Positions 23,924 through 32,309 of a DNA stretch of 40,096 bases are shown in pieces. The position numbers and the translations under genes were made by a program. Within the stretch, counting starts at the first letter, position 1, and each line of letters begins with the position of its first letter. The DNA lies in the NCBI GenBank assembly GCA_003223875.1, contig QHWY01000081.1, forward strand, positions 99,388 to 139,483. The letters run 5' to 3'. Source of the DNA: Acidobacteriota bacterium. Its GTDB lineage: Bacteria; Acidobacteriota; Terriglobia; 20CM-2-55-15. The notes under the pieces were generated by a model. That model had not been told where the DNA came from and made no database searches. It was given only the letters and a program-made list of their open reading frames with translations.

Positions 23924-26413
23924 ATGCGACTGAAGGCCGTCATTGTGATGATTCTGGTTGGCTCGTTGTGGGCATCGGCGCAATCGGTGAGGATCGATCT
24001 CGAGCCGGTTATCGCTTCGGGACTGAATCAGCCGCTTTATCTCACAAACGCGCACGATCGTACCGGCCGCCGGTTCGTCGTCGAACAGCCGGGCAGAATT
24101 AGTGTGATGCAGCCTGGCTCCTCGACGCGCACGACTTTTCTGGACATCACTGGACGTGTACTGAGCGGCGGCGAGCGCGGTCTCCTCGGATTGGCTTTTC
24201 ATCCGCAGTTCGCGTCCAATCGCCGCTTCTTTGTGGATTACACGCGGCGTCCGGATGGCGCGACAGTTATAGCCGAGTATCACGTATCGACTTCAAATCC
24301 TAACGTGGCGCAGGCATCGGAGACCGTGCTGCTGCTGATTCCGCAACCATACGAGAATCACAACGGGGGCATGATCGAGTTCGGGCCTGATGGATATCTT
24401 TATATTGGCATGGGCGATGGCGGCTCGGGAAACGACCCAGAGAATCGTGCGCAGAATCCCAACGAGCTTTTGGGAAAAATCTTGCGGATCGACGTCGACC
24501 GCGGCGCCCCGCCTCCGACAAATCCATATGCCGATGGTTTGGCGGGCAGGCGGGAAATCTACGCGATCGGCCTGCGCAATCCCTGGCGGTTTTCATTCGA
24601 TCGCGCAACGGGGCAGCTTTATGTTGGCGACGTCGGCCAGAACCAGCGTGAAGAAGTCGACATTGTCACTGCCGGCGGAAACTACGGCTGGCGTGTATTT
24701 GAGGGTACTCGCTGCACGAATCTGGGCCCTGCCTCGTGCTCAACGCCCGGATTTCTCCCGCCGATTACGGAATACGACCACTCGACCAACGGGCGGTGCT
24801 CGATCACCGGCGGCTACGTATATCGCGGGACCCAACAGTCGTTGCCTTACGGCGCATACGTCTACGGCGATTACTGCTCCGGCGAGATCTTCATGCTCGA
24901 AGCCGGTGTTCAGTCGGTACTGATCCATACGACTCTATCAATCACGTCTTTTGGTGAAGATGAATCGGGCGAGTTGTACGTAGTGGGCCAGCGCGGGTCC
25001 GTATTTCGCATCAAGAATCCCGATGCGGATACCGGATCCACTCGCGGATTCGGATTCGCGGATCATGGTAGCTTTTCGATGCGAACGGCCGGCCAATCCA
25101 ATCTCGTATTAGGTTATGCCCGCATTCAAGCGTCGAGTGGCGCCTCCTTGCCGGCTGGCATGGCAGTCTTTGGATATCGACAAAATGGCATTTTGGTGTC
25201 GGAAGCGTCGGCTCCGCTCATGCCGCTGATCTCATCGGGCCGGATTGATGCTGTTGACACAGCCGTCGCGATCACGAATCCGAATACGGAGGCGGTCACG
25301 CTCAACTTCTATTTCACCGATGCTGCGGGAAACAATTTCGGACAGGGTTCCACGATTCTGCCGCCCAATAGCGGAGTCGCCGCATTTCTGGATCAGCCGC
25401 CATTCAGCGCCCCTCGAGGATCTGTTGCAACGTTCACATTTACATCGACGCTTCTGGTGTCCGCGCTTGCATTGCGCGGAATCACGAATGAGCGCGGCGA
25501 TTTTCTGATGACCATATTGCCCGTCGTCGATATTTCGAATAGTCCGGACTCGTTTTCTCTGCCGGCTCCTGTACAAACCATCGCCCAGTTTGTTGATGGT
25601 GGTGGATGGGCGACGGAGATCGTTCTCATCAACCCACTGAACAGAGCGATCAGCGGCTCGATTCAAGCATTCAATCCGGCCGGACAACCGGCCTCCGTTC
25701 AGTTTGCGGGACCGTACACAATTCCGCCGGGCGGCCTTTGGCGCTTCCGGACACTCGGTACTGGAGCAAACGTTCAGTCAGGTTCGATACGCATCACTCC
25801 ATCGGCGGACAGCCCGGCTCCGTCATCAACGGCAATTCTGAGTTTTCGGAACAACGGCATCACCGTTTTGCAGACCGCAATAGCAGGAGTCGCGAGTGGG
25901 ACGGCGTTCCGACTGTTTGTCGAGAATGTTGGGACGTTCAACTCCCTACCCGGATCGATTCAAACGGCGATTGCAGTCGCCAATCCGACGAGCAATCCGG
26001 CGTCGGTCGCGCTAGAGTTATACGGAAGCGACGGAGCGACGGTAGGGCTCGGAGACCCTATCGCGATACCGGCAAACGGCCAGATCGCAGTTTTCCTGAA
26101 TCAAATTCCGGGCTTTTCGAGTTTGTCGTCGAGTTTTCAGGGCGTGCTCCGCGTCTCGTCAGCATCAACGGTTGCAGTGAGCGCACTGCGCGCGCATTAC
26201 AATGAACGGGGCGATTTTCTCATTAGCCCAACCTTACCGGTTTCCGAAGCGGACTTGCCGCACAGTTCCGAGCTATTGTTTCCGCACCTCGCCATAGGAA
26301 GCGGATGCGAGATGCAGTTCGTTTTATTCAGCGGCCGTGCGACGTCATCCTCGGGAACTATCTATTTCTTCGATCAAAATGGTACTCCTTTGAGCCTGGC
26401 ACTGCGGCAGTAG
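23924..26413 (+). CDS. PQQ-dependent sugar dehydrogenase (GSDH-like) with C-terminal beta-sandwich repeats
   Basis: 829 residues. ATG 23924 is chosen because a signal peptide follows at once ([20 protein letters not shown]); in-frame codons further upstream lie in the palindromic repeat. Residues 25-368 are a six-bladed beta-propeller of the soluble glucose dehydrogenase/YliI/HHIP family: [30 protein letters not shown] (His146 at the PQQ/substrate site), [43 protein letters not shown] and GNYGW. Residues 385-829 are beta-sandwich repeats with recurring [16 protein letters not shown] and LPV motifs, as in large secreted acidobacterial proteins; the last repeat is partial. Substrate may be an aldose or another sugar; the PQQ requirement is a family inference and no pqq genes are in view. 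Confidence 0.9.
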   Translation: MRLKAVIVMILVGSLWASAQSVRIDLEPVIASGLNQPLYLTNAHDRTGRRFVVEQPGRISVMQPGSSTRTTFLDITGRVLSGGERGLLGLAFHPQFASNRRFFVDYTRRPDGATVIAEYHVSTSNPNVAQASETVLLLIPQPYENHNGGMIEFGPDGYLYIGMGDGGSGNDPENRAQNPNELLGKILRIDVDRGAPPPTNPYADGLAGRREIYAIGLRNPWRFSFDRATGQLYVGDVGQNQREEVDIVTAGGNYGWRVFEGTRCTNLGPASCSTPGFLPPITEYDHSTNGRCSITGGYVYRGTQQSLPYGAYVYGDYCSGEIFMLEAGVQSVLIHTTLSITSFGEDESGELYVVGQRGSVFRIKNPDADTGSTRGFGFADHGSFSMRTAGQSNLVLGYARIQASSGASLPAGMAVFGYRQNGILVSEASAPLMPLISSGRIDAVDTAVAITNPNTEAVTLNFYFTDAAGNNFGQGSTILPPNSGVAAFLDQPPFSAPRGSVATFTFTSTLLVSALALRGITNERGDFLMTILPVVDISNSPDSFSLPAPVQTIAQFVDGGGWATEIVLINPLNRAISGSIQAFNPAGQPASVQFAGPYTIPPGGLWRFRTLGTGANVQSGSIRITPSADSPAPSSTAILSFRNNGITVLQTAIAGVASGTAFRLFVENVGTFNSLPGSIQTAIAVANPTSNPASVALELYGSDGATVGLGDPIAIPANGQIAVFLNQIPGFSSLSSSFQGVLRVSSASTVAVSALRAHYNERGDFLISPTLPVSEADLPHSSELLFPHLAIGSGCEMQFVLFSGRATSSSGTIYFFDQNGTPLSLALRQ

Positions 26414-26508
26414 GCGCCGGGTGGCCCCCGGGGCCTCGAACCAACGCATTTTCCTGATCACGATAGGCTATTTTCCGTATACTGGCGGCAGCTTCGGGGG
26501 AGCAGCTT

Positions 26509-27294
26509 ATGGAACGTCGACGAATCGTTCAGTCTCTGGCGATAAGTGCGGCCGGTCTATGGACACAGCACCGATTTCGAGGAGCTTCCCTCCTCGAAGC
26601 GCAGGATACGTCCAGCCCTGAACGGCTGCTGCCGCTTTTCCCGTTGGATCTGGTTCTCTTGCCGCACACCAATCTGCCGCTGCACATCTTTGAACCGCGT
26701 TACAAGGAAATGATTGGGGATTGTCTCCGAAACGGTTGGGAGTTTGGAATGCTTGCAGTTCAGGATCAGTCGGTAGCGGCGATTGGTTGTACCGCATCTA
26801 TTCCCAAAGTGCTGGAAAGATTTCCAGATGGCCGGATGAACATTATTGTTCGTGGCCAAAGACGTTTCGAAATTTCGGAGCTCAATGACGAAAAGTCTTA
26901 TCTGCGCGGGAGACCAGAATTCTTCGGTGACGATCCCGGGGAACTTGCCTCATCGGATCTGCTCGAGCGTTCCATGGCGCTCTATAGCCGTCTCAAGGAA
27001 TTGGCAAAGATAGAGACTCAGATAATCCAGGACACCCCGCTGTCTACGGATACACAGCTTTCGTATCGACTCGTGGCCGGTGTACCGGCGCCACTGGATT
27101 GGCAGCAGCATTTGCTGGAGCTTCGATCCGAGAGTAAACGGCTCGCGCTCGTTGTGGATTATCTCGACGAATTGATCGAAGAGTTCGAATCGGCTCCCAA
27201 TAAGCGCCGAGCTCCTAACCAAAAAATCGCCGGCATCACTTTCTCCTCGCGAGGATCGCGTCTATCTCGTCCATCACGCGGTTCATTGCCTTAA
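26509..27294 (+). CDS. Stand-alone Lon N-terminal (substrate-binding) domain protein
   Basis: 261 residues, ATG 26509 after GGGGGAG. Residues 42-225 match the LON substrate-binding domain: LPLFPLDLVLLPHTNLPLHI, FEPRYKEMIGDCL, EFGMLAVQD, GCTASIPKVLERFPDGRMNI, VRGQRRFEISE and the helical second half. There is no AAA+ or protease domain, so it is a YbbC/BPP1347-like stand-alone protein of unknown role. The N terminus MERRRIVQSLAISAAG carries Arg-Arg-Arg before a weakly hydrophobic stretch, possibly a short export signal, which would be odd for this family. Its last 59 bases overlap the 3' end of the oligoendopeptidase gene on the other strand. Confidence 0.85.
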   Translation: MERRRIVQSLAISAAGLWTQHRFRGASLLEAQDTSSPERLLPLFPLDLVLLPHTNLPLHIFEPRYKEMIGDCLRNGWEFGMLAVQDQSVAAIGCTASIPKVLERFPDGRMNIIVRGQRRFEISELNDEKSYLRGRPEFFGDDPGELASSDLLERSMALYSRLKELAKIETQIIQDTPLSTDTQLSYRLVAGVPAPLDWQQHLLELRSESKRLALVVDYLDELIEEFESAPNKRRAPNQKIAGITFSSRGSRLSRPSRGSLP

Positions 27295-29128
27295 TGGTGA
27301 GATTCAGTGGTTCGCCGGTGGTCATATCGACGCCGGCATCTTTGAGGAGATCGATGGGATACTTCGAGCCGCCGGCGCTGAGGAATGCAAGATAACGTTT
27401 CGTGGCGGCGGGATCGCCGCTGATCACTTTTTCCGACAGGGCCATCGAGGCGGTAAATGACGTGGCGTATTGGTATACGTAGAAGTCGCGGTAGAAGTGC
27501 GGAATGTAGCTCCACTCGTTGGCGATGTAGTCGTCGACTATGCAAACGCCCTGATCCTGGCCGTAATACTTCCGCGTGATGTCCAGATACAGCTTCGCCA
27601 CTGCACTGCCCGTGATGGGTTGCCCCTTTCCAGCCATTTCATGCATCCGCAGTTCGAACTCTGCGAATTGCGCCTGACGAAATACCGTGGTCTTGATGTT
27701 CTCTAGATAATTGCCCAACAAAGCCAGGCGCGTGTCGTCGTCCTTGGTGTTTTTCAGGACGTGACTGATCAGGAGCGTCTCATTAAACGTCGACGCGACT
27801 TCGGCCACGAAGATGGGATAGTTCGCAAGCGAATACGGCTGCGTCTTATTGGAGAAGTAGCTCTGCATCGTGTGTCCCATCTCGTGGGCAAGGGTGCTGA
27901 CGTCCGTGTACTTCCCGTTGTAATTGATCAGCATGTAGGGATGCACGTCATACGCAGCACCTTCAGAATAAGCGCCCGAACGCTTGCCTTCGTTCGGGAA
28001 GAGATCGATCCATCGATTGTCGAACGCGCGCCGCACCGTGCTCGTGTATTCCGTCCCGAGTGGAGCTACGGCTTCCAGGACGAGTTTCTGCGCCTGTTCC
28101 GGCGTGTAGGTGAGATCGACCGATCCGACGAGCGGCGCATACAGGTCGTGATAATGAAGCTGGTCCACGCCGAGAATGCGTTGGCGAAGCTTCAGGTACC
28201 GATGGAAGACCGGAAGATTCTTGTTGATGCCATCGATAAGGCGCATGTAAACAGACACGGGAATGTTCGGCCCGTTCAGCGAGTACTCCAAAGCTGATTC
28301 GTACTTCCGTGCTTTGGACTGAAATAGGACCTTATGGACTTCGCCGTTCATGGTTGTCCCGAACGTGCCGCTGAAACGGCCCAGCGCGCCGAAAAAAGCG
28401 GACATGACTTTCTCTCGATCGGAACGATTCGGCAGCGCGCGCAGATCGGCGAAGGCGGCCTGATCGAGCTTGACGGCTTTACCATCGCTGAGCGTTACGG
28501 TCGGGAAAGGGAAATCGGCGTTCGACAGAATGCTGTACGTCTCGGAGGGTACGCCGGCGAGCGGGCCCATATCCGCGAGCAGCTTTTCCTCTGCGGCCGA
28601 GAGCGTGTGCGCGGATCGGCGCGCGATGTCCTCGAGGTAGAAGCGATAGATCTTCAGACGCGGTTCGCTGGCGATGAATTTTTCCACCTTGCCCTTTTCG
28701 AATCGGAGAATCTCTGGTTCCAGGAATGCGACTCCGGCGGCTTCCGCGGCCGCAAGTTGCGTCATCTCCTGCTTCATGCCGAGGTGCGTCGCGTCACGGG
28801 TGTCTTGGTCAGAAAGCATCTGAGCATAGACGTAAAGGCGCGACAGTTCCTTGTCGAAGCCGAAGTATTTATCCAAGGCATTCGCAAGCGTCGCCGCGGA
28901 GGTGCCAAGCTTGCCTTGGAACGTCTTCATCTGTGGTAGTTCTTTTGCGAGCTGTTCCTTCGCGCTTCGCCATGCCTGATCGTCAGGGTAGATGTCGCTC
29001 AGATTCCATTTGTATTTATCGGGAATCTTCGCGCGATCGCGTTCCTGGCCCGTCAGGGTCAACGTGAGACCCGTCAGGCCGATCATGAGAATGGCGATCC
29101 TTACGTGTGGCGCAAATTTTGTGTTCAT
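27236..29128 (-). CDS. pepF: Oligoendopeptidase F (M3 family) with signal peptide
   Basis: 630 residues. M3B metallopeptidase with zinc motif HEMGH (His415, Glu416, His419) and third ligand Glu443 (VAEVASTFNE). The family N-terminal lobe (KYKWNLSDIYPDDQAWRSAK, then ALDKYFGFDKELSRLYVYA) and C-terminal segments (QAQFAEFELRMHE, YYGQDQG, WSYIPHFYRDFYVYQYATSF) are complete. Residues 1-28 look like a Sec signal (hydrophobic IAILMIGLTGLTLTLTG), whereas most PepF proteins are cytoplasmic, so this one may process peptides in the periplasm. The gene is divergent from the B3-like hydrolase (about 160 bases between starts). Confidence 0.93.
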   Translation of the reverse strand: MNTKFAPHVRIAILMIGLTGLTLTLTGQERDRAKIPDKYKWNLSDIYPDDQAWRSAKEQLAKELPQMKTFQGKLGTSAATLANALDKYFGFDKELSRLYVYAQMLSDQDTRDATHLGMKQEMTQLAAAEAAGVAFLEPEILRFEKGKVEKFIASEPRLKIYRFYLEDIARRSAHTLSAAEEKLLADMGPLAGVPSETYSILSNADFPFPTVTLSDGKAVKLDQAAFADLRALPNRSDREKVMSAFFGALGRFSGTFGTTMNGEVHKVLFQSKARKYESALEYSLNGPNIPVSVYMRLIDGINKNLPVFHRYLKLRQRILGVDQLHYHDLYAPLVGSVDLTYTPEQAQKLVLEAVAPLGTEYTSTVRRAFDNRWIDLFPNEGKRSGAYSEGAAYDVHPYMLINYNGKYTDVSTLAHEMGHTMQSYFSNKTQPYSLANYPIFVAEVASTFNETLLISHVLKNTKDDDTRLALLGNYLENIKTTVFRQAQFAEFELRMHEMAGKGQPITGSAVAKLYLDITRKYYGQDQGVCIVDDYIANEWSYIPHFYRDFYVYQYATSFTASMALSEKVISGDPAATKRYLAFLSAGGSKYPIDLLKDAGVDMTTGEPLNLTIKAMNRVMDEIDAILARRK

Positions 29129-29291
29129 TTCGTTTAAATTCTATATCTGAATGTCTCCCGTGCAGTTCTGTATAACTTGCCCGACGACCTGAGCTGTCTA
29201 TACAGCTCCGAGGATTTAGTGCGCCGCATGACCTTCCGGCATTAGAATTCCGGTCTTGGGTCACGACCCTAAGAAAATCGAGGAGGACGAG

Positions 29292-30179
29292 ATGAAATCG
29301 AGATATCTGCTTGCCGCGCTACTGGCGATGGCCGCATTCTCGGCGACCGCGCTGGCGCAGCAGCGTGTGAAATTGCCGATCACGAACAAGGAATGGGAGA
29401 CACCGTTTCCGGGATTCAAGATCGTTGGCAACATGTACTATGTCGGGACTTATGATCTCGGCTGCTATCTGATCGACACGGGGGCGGGCTTGATCCTGAT
29501 CAATTCCGGCGCGCCGGGTTCCTACCCCTTGATCAAAGCCAACATTGAGGCGCTCGGCTTCAAGTCCTCCGACATCAGGATCATCACCGCGACGCATGGA
29601 CATTGGGACCATGTCGCCGATCTCGCCTTGTTCAAGAAGGACGCACCCGCCGCCAAGACTTATATCAACGAACGCGATGCGCGCGTGCTGGAGTCAGGCG
29701 GCGATCTCGATTACCGCGGGGCGCGCGGCATCATCTACGATCCGATCAAGGTGGATGTGAAGAGCAAACCTGGCGACCATATCAAGCTCGGCAACACCGA
29801 CATGACAGTGCTCCAGGCTTACGGACACACGCCGGGCGCCAACAGCTTCAGCTTCACCGTTCAAGACGGCGGCAGAAAGTACAACGTTCTGATTGTCAAC
29901 ATGAACGGCATCAATGCGGGCGTGAAGCTGCTGGGCTCGCCCGGTTATCCCACCATCGTTGAGGACTTCAAGAACACGCTCGCCATGCAGGCAACCTACA
30001 AGCCCGACATCTGGGTGTCGTCGCATGCGGGCCAATTCAACCTGCACAAGGTGTATAAGCCAGGCGACCCGTACAATCCCTCGCGCTTCGGCGATCTCGC
30101 GGCGTACAAGGCAAAGATCGCCGACTTGCAGGCGGCATACGAGAAGCAGCTCGCCGAAGAACGCGCCGCGGCTAAGTGA
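29292..30179 (+). CDS. Exported metallo-beta-lactamase-fold hydrolase, subclass B3-like
   Basis: 295 residues; ATG 29292 follows GAGGAGG and opens a signal peptide (MKSRYLLAALLAMAAFSATA). All six zinc ligands of subclass B3 enzymes are present: His102, His104, Asp106 and His107 (THGHWDHVAD), His179 (GHTPGANS) and His245 (SSHAGQFN). Length is typical for B3. The surrounding loops (NSGAP, VADLALF) depart from well-known B3 lactamases, so beta-lactam hydrolysis is possible but not shown; many such proteins are hydrolases of other substrates. Lysine codons are almost all AAG and the sequence looks more GC-rich at third positions than its neighbours, a hint of transfer. The following gene starts at the very next base after its stop. 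Confidence 0.88.
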   Translation: MKSRYLLAALLAMAAFSATALAQQRVKLPITNKEWETPFPGFKIVGNMYYVGTYDLGCYLIDTGAGLILINSGAPGSYPLIKANIEALGFKSSDIRIITATHGHWDHVADLALFKKDAPAAKTYINERDARVLESGGDLDYRGARGIIYDPIKVDVKSKPGDHIKLGNTDMTVLQAYGHTPGANSFSFTVQDGGRKYNVLIVNMNGINAGVKLLGSPGYPTIVEDFKNTLAMQATYKPDIWVSSHAGQFNLHKVYKPGDPYNPSRFGDLAAYKAKIADLQAAYEKQLAEERAAAK

Positions 30180-31277
30180 GTGCTCATTCTCGACAATGAT
30201 GAGATCGACTCACTTCTGTCGGTTGATCTTGCGCTTAATTCCCTAGAGGAAGCGTACAAAGAGCAGGCCGACGGCAGAGCGATCAATCGGCCCCGCACGG
30301 ACGTTTACCTTCCAGGCAAAGAAGAGGACTGCCTCTACGTTTTCAAGTCGATGGAAGGTGGACTTACGGAACGGAAGATCGTGGCGCTGCGTCTCAACTC
30401 GGACGTCATCCATTGGGAAGCTCGTGCGGGAACAGTCGTGAAGTCTAAAATCCCCTCGGCGCCCGGGAAAAAGTGGGTTGGCTTGATTCTTCTTTTCTCG
30501 ACGGAAACGGGCGAGCCACTGGCGATTTTTCCAGACGGCATCATCCAGCGCATGCGGGTCGCGGCCACGAGTGCTCTCGCGGCGCGCGAGATGGCGCGGC
30601 ACGATGCTTCTGTTTTGGGAATTTTCGGCTCGGGATGGCAGGCGGGCGGCCATGTTGCCGCGTTCTCGAAGGTCCGCAAGATCGAAAAAGTGCGGAGCTT
30701 TAGCCCGACGAAATCGAATCGCGAGGCCTTCGCCCGGGAAATGGAAACGAGAGTCGGTATTGCAGTTCAACCCGTGGACCAGCCCGAAGCTGTAGCGCGA
30801 GGGTCCGATATTCTCGTCGCTGCAACCAACGCGATCACAACGGTTATTCATCCAGACTGGATCAAGCCAGGCATGCATATCACGTGCGTCAAAGACTCCG
30901 AGTTGGGAGCGGAGACGATTCGTAAAGCGAACCGCATCGCTATTCACGCGCGGAAATTCGCTCCAGAAAACTATATCGCCGGCCTCGGAGACGAGAAAAT
31001 CGAACTCCACGATCCTATCGAGCATCTCCGGCAAAAGAGCCGGCCGGCGCGGCCTACCGCCCCTCCTTTCTGGATCGACGCTCCAGAAATTAAGGACATC
31101 ATCGCAGGCCGAGTCAAAGGAAGAGAGTCGCCCGAAGAGATCACTTGCTTCATCAATAACATCGGTCTTGGAATTCAGTTCGCCGCGCTAGGATCCGCGA
31201 TTTACCAAGCGGCCAGAGTCCAGCGTTTAGGAAGAGAGATTCCCACCGAGTGGTTTTTGGAAAGTGTTCACCCGTAG
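30180..31277 (+). CDS. Ornithine cyclodeaminase / mu-crystallin family enzyme
   Basis: 365 residues from GTG 30180, immediately after the preceding TGA; no Shine-Dalgarno is obvious, so it probably depends on translational coupling. Family marks: LILDNDEIDSLLSVDLALNS at the start, YVFKSMEGG, ALRLNSDVIHW, GEPLAIFPDGIIQRMRVAAT (active-site region) and a Rossmann core with VLGIFGSGWQAGGHVAAF, then SDILVAATNA and MHITCVKDSELG. Members are NAD(P)-dependent and act on ornithine, imino acids or alanine, or make diaminopropionate in siderophore routes; the reaction here cannot be fixed. It is convergent with the ModA-like gene, with an 11-base gap. Confidence 0.9.
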   Translation: MLILDNDEIDSLLSVDLALNSLEEAYKEQADGRAINRPRTDVYLPGKEEDCLYVFKSMEGGLTERKIVALRLNSDVIHWEARAGTVVKSKIPSAPGKKWVGLILLFSTETGEPLAIFPDGIIQRMRVAATSALAAREMARHDASVLGIFGSGWQAGGHVAAFSKVRKIEKVRSFSPTKSNREAFAREMETRVGIAVQPVDQPEAVARGSDILVAATNAITTVIHPDWIKPGMHITCVKDSELGAETIRKANRIAIHARKFAPENYIAGLGDEKIELHDPIEHLRQKSRPARPTAPPFWIDAPEIKDIIAGRVKGRESPEEITCFINNIGLGIQFAALGSAIYQAARVQRLGREIPTEWFLESVHP

Positions 31278-31288
31278 CGGCTCAAATC

Positions 31289-32044
31289 TCAACTATGCGG
31301 CTGGAACCCCGCATCCTTGAAGATTGCTTGGGCCGCGGGTGACGCGAGGTACTCGAGGAGCGCTTTGGCGCCGACGGGATCGCCTGCCTTCGTCGAAATA
31401 AAACCCACGATCGCGGTGGGTGTGCAAATTTCCCGAGGGAGAACACCAACGATCGTGATGTCCTTGTTCGGAAGCATATCGCTGAGATAGAGCATCCCCA
31501 TGGCGAGTTCACCCGAAGCAAGTCCGCGTTGTACGGGGCCGCCGCCATTCGGCACTTTGATCTTGGTCGCGATCTGGTCGGCGATGCCGAGCTTCAGTAT
31601 CGCTTCGGTGGCCCCCTGGCCGGCGCTTCCGAAATCGGGATCGACGAATCCGATCGTCTTCGCGGCGAGGAAAGCTTGCTTGACGGCAGCAGGCGTGGAG
31701 ATGTCGGGCTTTGGCGCGCTCTTCGGAACAGCCACCGCCATAAGGAAACTGGCAACCGGCGTCGCACTGTTCGGGATGACGTTGCCCGACGCGATAGCGC
31801 CGAAAAGAGGAGCTACGGCGAGCGTTACATCCAGAGGTTCGCCTTTCGCGATCGACTGCCTGGTGCTGAGTCCGGTCCCATACGTCACGTTCACCTTGTA
31901 ATTCGTCTTCGCCTGGAAGTTCGCCACGATTTTGTCCAGCGGTGTCCGCATCGGACCAGGCGCCAAGAGGGTGATTTCACTTTGAGCCTGAACAGTGAAA
32001 GCACTGCCAGCGGCCAGTGTAAGCAACAAAATCATTCGTCTCAT
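31289..32044 (-). CDS. ModA-like periplasmic solute-binding protein, copy A
   Basis: 251 residues from ATG 32044, with AGGAGG about 11 bases upstream; the frame extends 13 codons further without a good start. Signal peptide MRRMILLLTLAAGSAFTVQA. The mature part is a type 2 periplasmic binding protein of the molybdate/ModA-like group: ITLLAPGPMRTPLDKIVANF, YGTGLSTRQSIAKGEPLDVT, AKTIGFVDPDFGSAGQGATE, ASGELAMGMLYLSDMLPNKD and SPAAQAIFKDAGFQ. No ModB or ModC gene lies nearby, so the ligand may not be molybdate. A second, diverged copy is at 34699. Confidence 0.88.
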   Translation of the reverse strand: MRRMILLLTLAAGSAFTVQAQSEITLLAPGPMRTPLDKIVANFQAKTNYKVNVTYGTGLSTRQSIAKGEPLDVTLAVAPLFGAIASGNVIPNSATPVASFLMAVAVPKSAPKPDISTPAAVKQAFLAAKTIGFVDPDFGSAGQGATEAILKLGIADQIATKIKVPNGGGPVQRGLASGELAMGMLYLSDMLPNKDITIVGVLPREICTPTAIVGFISTKAGDPVGAKALLEYLASPAAQAIFKDAGFQPHS

Positions 32045-32107
32045 TCGACGCCAAGCCTCCTGTGGGGTAGCCCGATTGCTCAAAAAGCTACGGCGGAATT
32101 ATGATCA

Positions 32108-32215
32108 GTGTCAACGAATCTATGGAACGAAGTCCAGGAGATTGCAAACCCCGAGATCATCAGCGGCGATCCCGTCCTTCCCGGTTTCAGCTTCGATTTC
32201 CGCGAGATCCTCTAA
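32108..32215 (+). pseudogene. C-terminal remnant of a Uma2-family (DUF820) nuclease-like protein
   Basis: An open stretch ending at TAA 32213-32215 encodes WNEVQEIANPEIISGDPVLP followed by GFSFDFREIL, which resembles the usual end of Uma2/DUF820 PD-(D/E)XK proteins (a VLPGF motif then a short strand). No start codon or catalytic core precedes it; the upstream bases belong to the ModA-like gene leader. Best read as a gene remnant in the 265-base gap between divergent genes. Attribution rests on about 30 residues and is uncertain. Confidence 0.4.
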
Positions 32216-32309
32216 CGATTCGCAACGCACGGTCTCGACTGGCGCGGATTATCGGGATATCATTCCAGGCCGGGGAATCCACATGAGCAGCGCTTTAGGG
32301 AGGAACACA

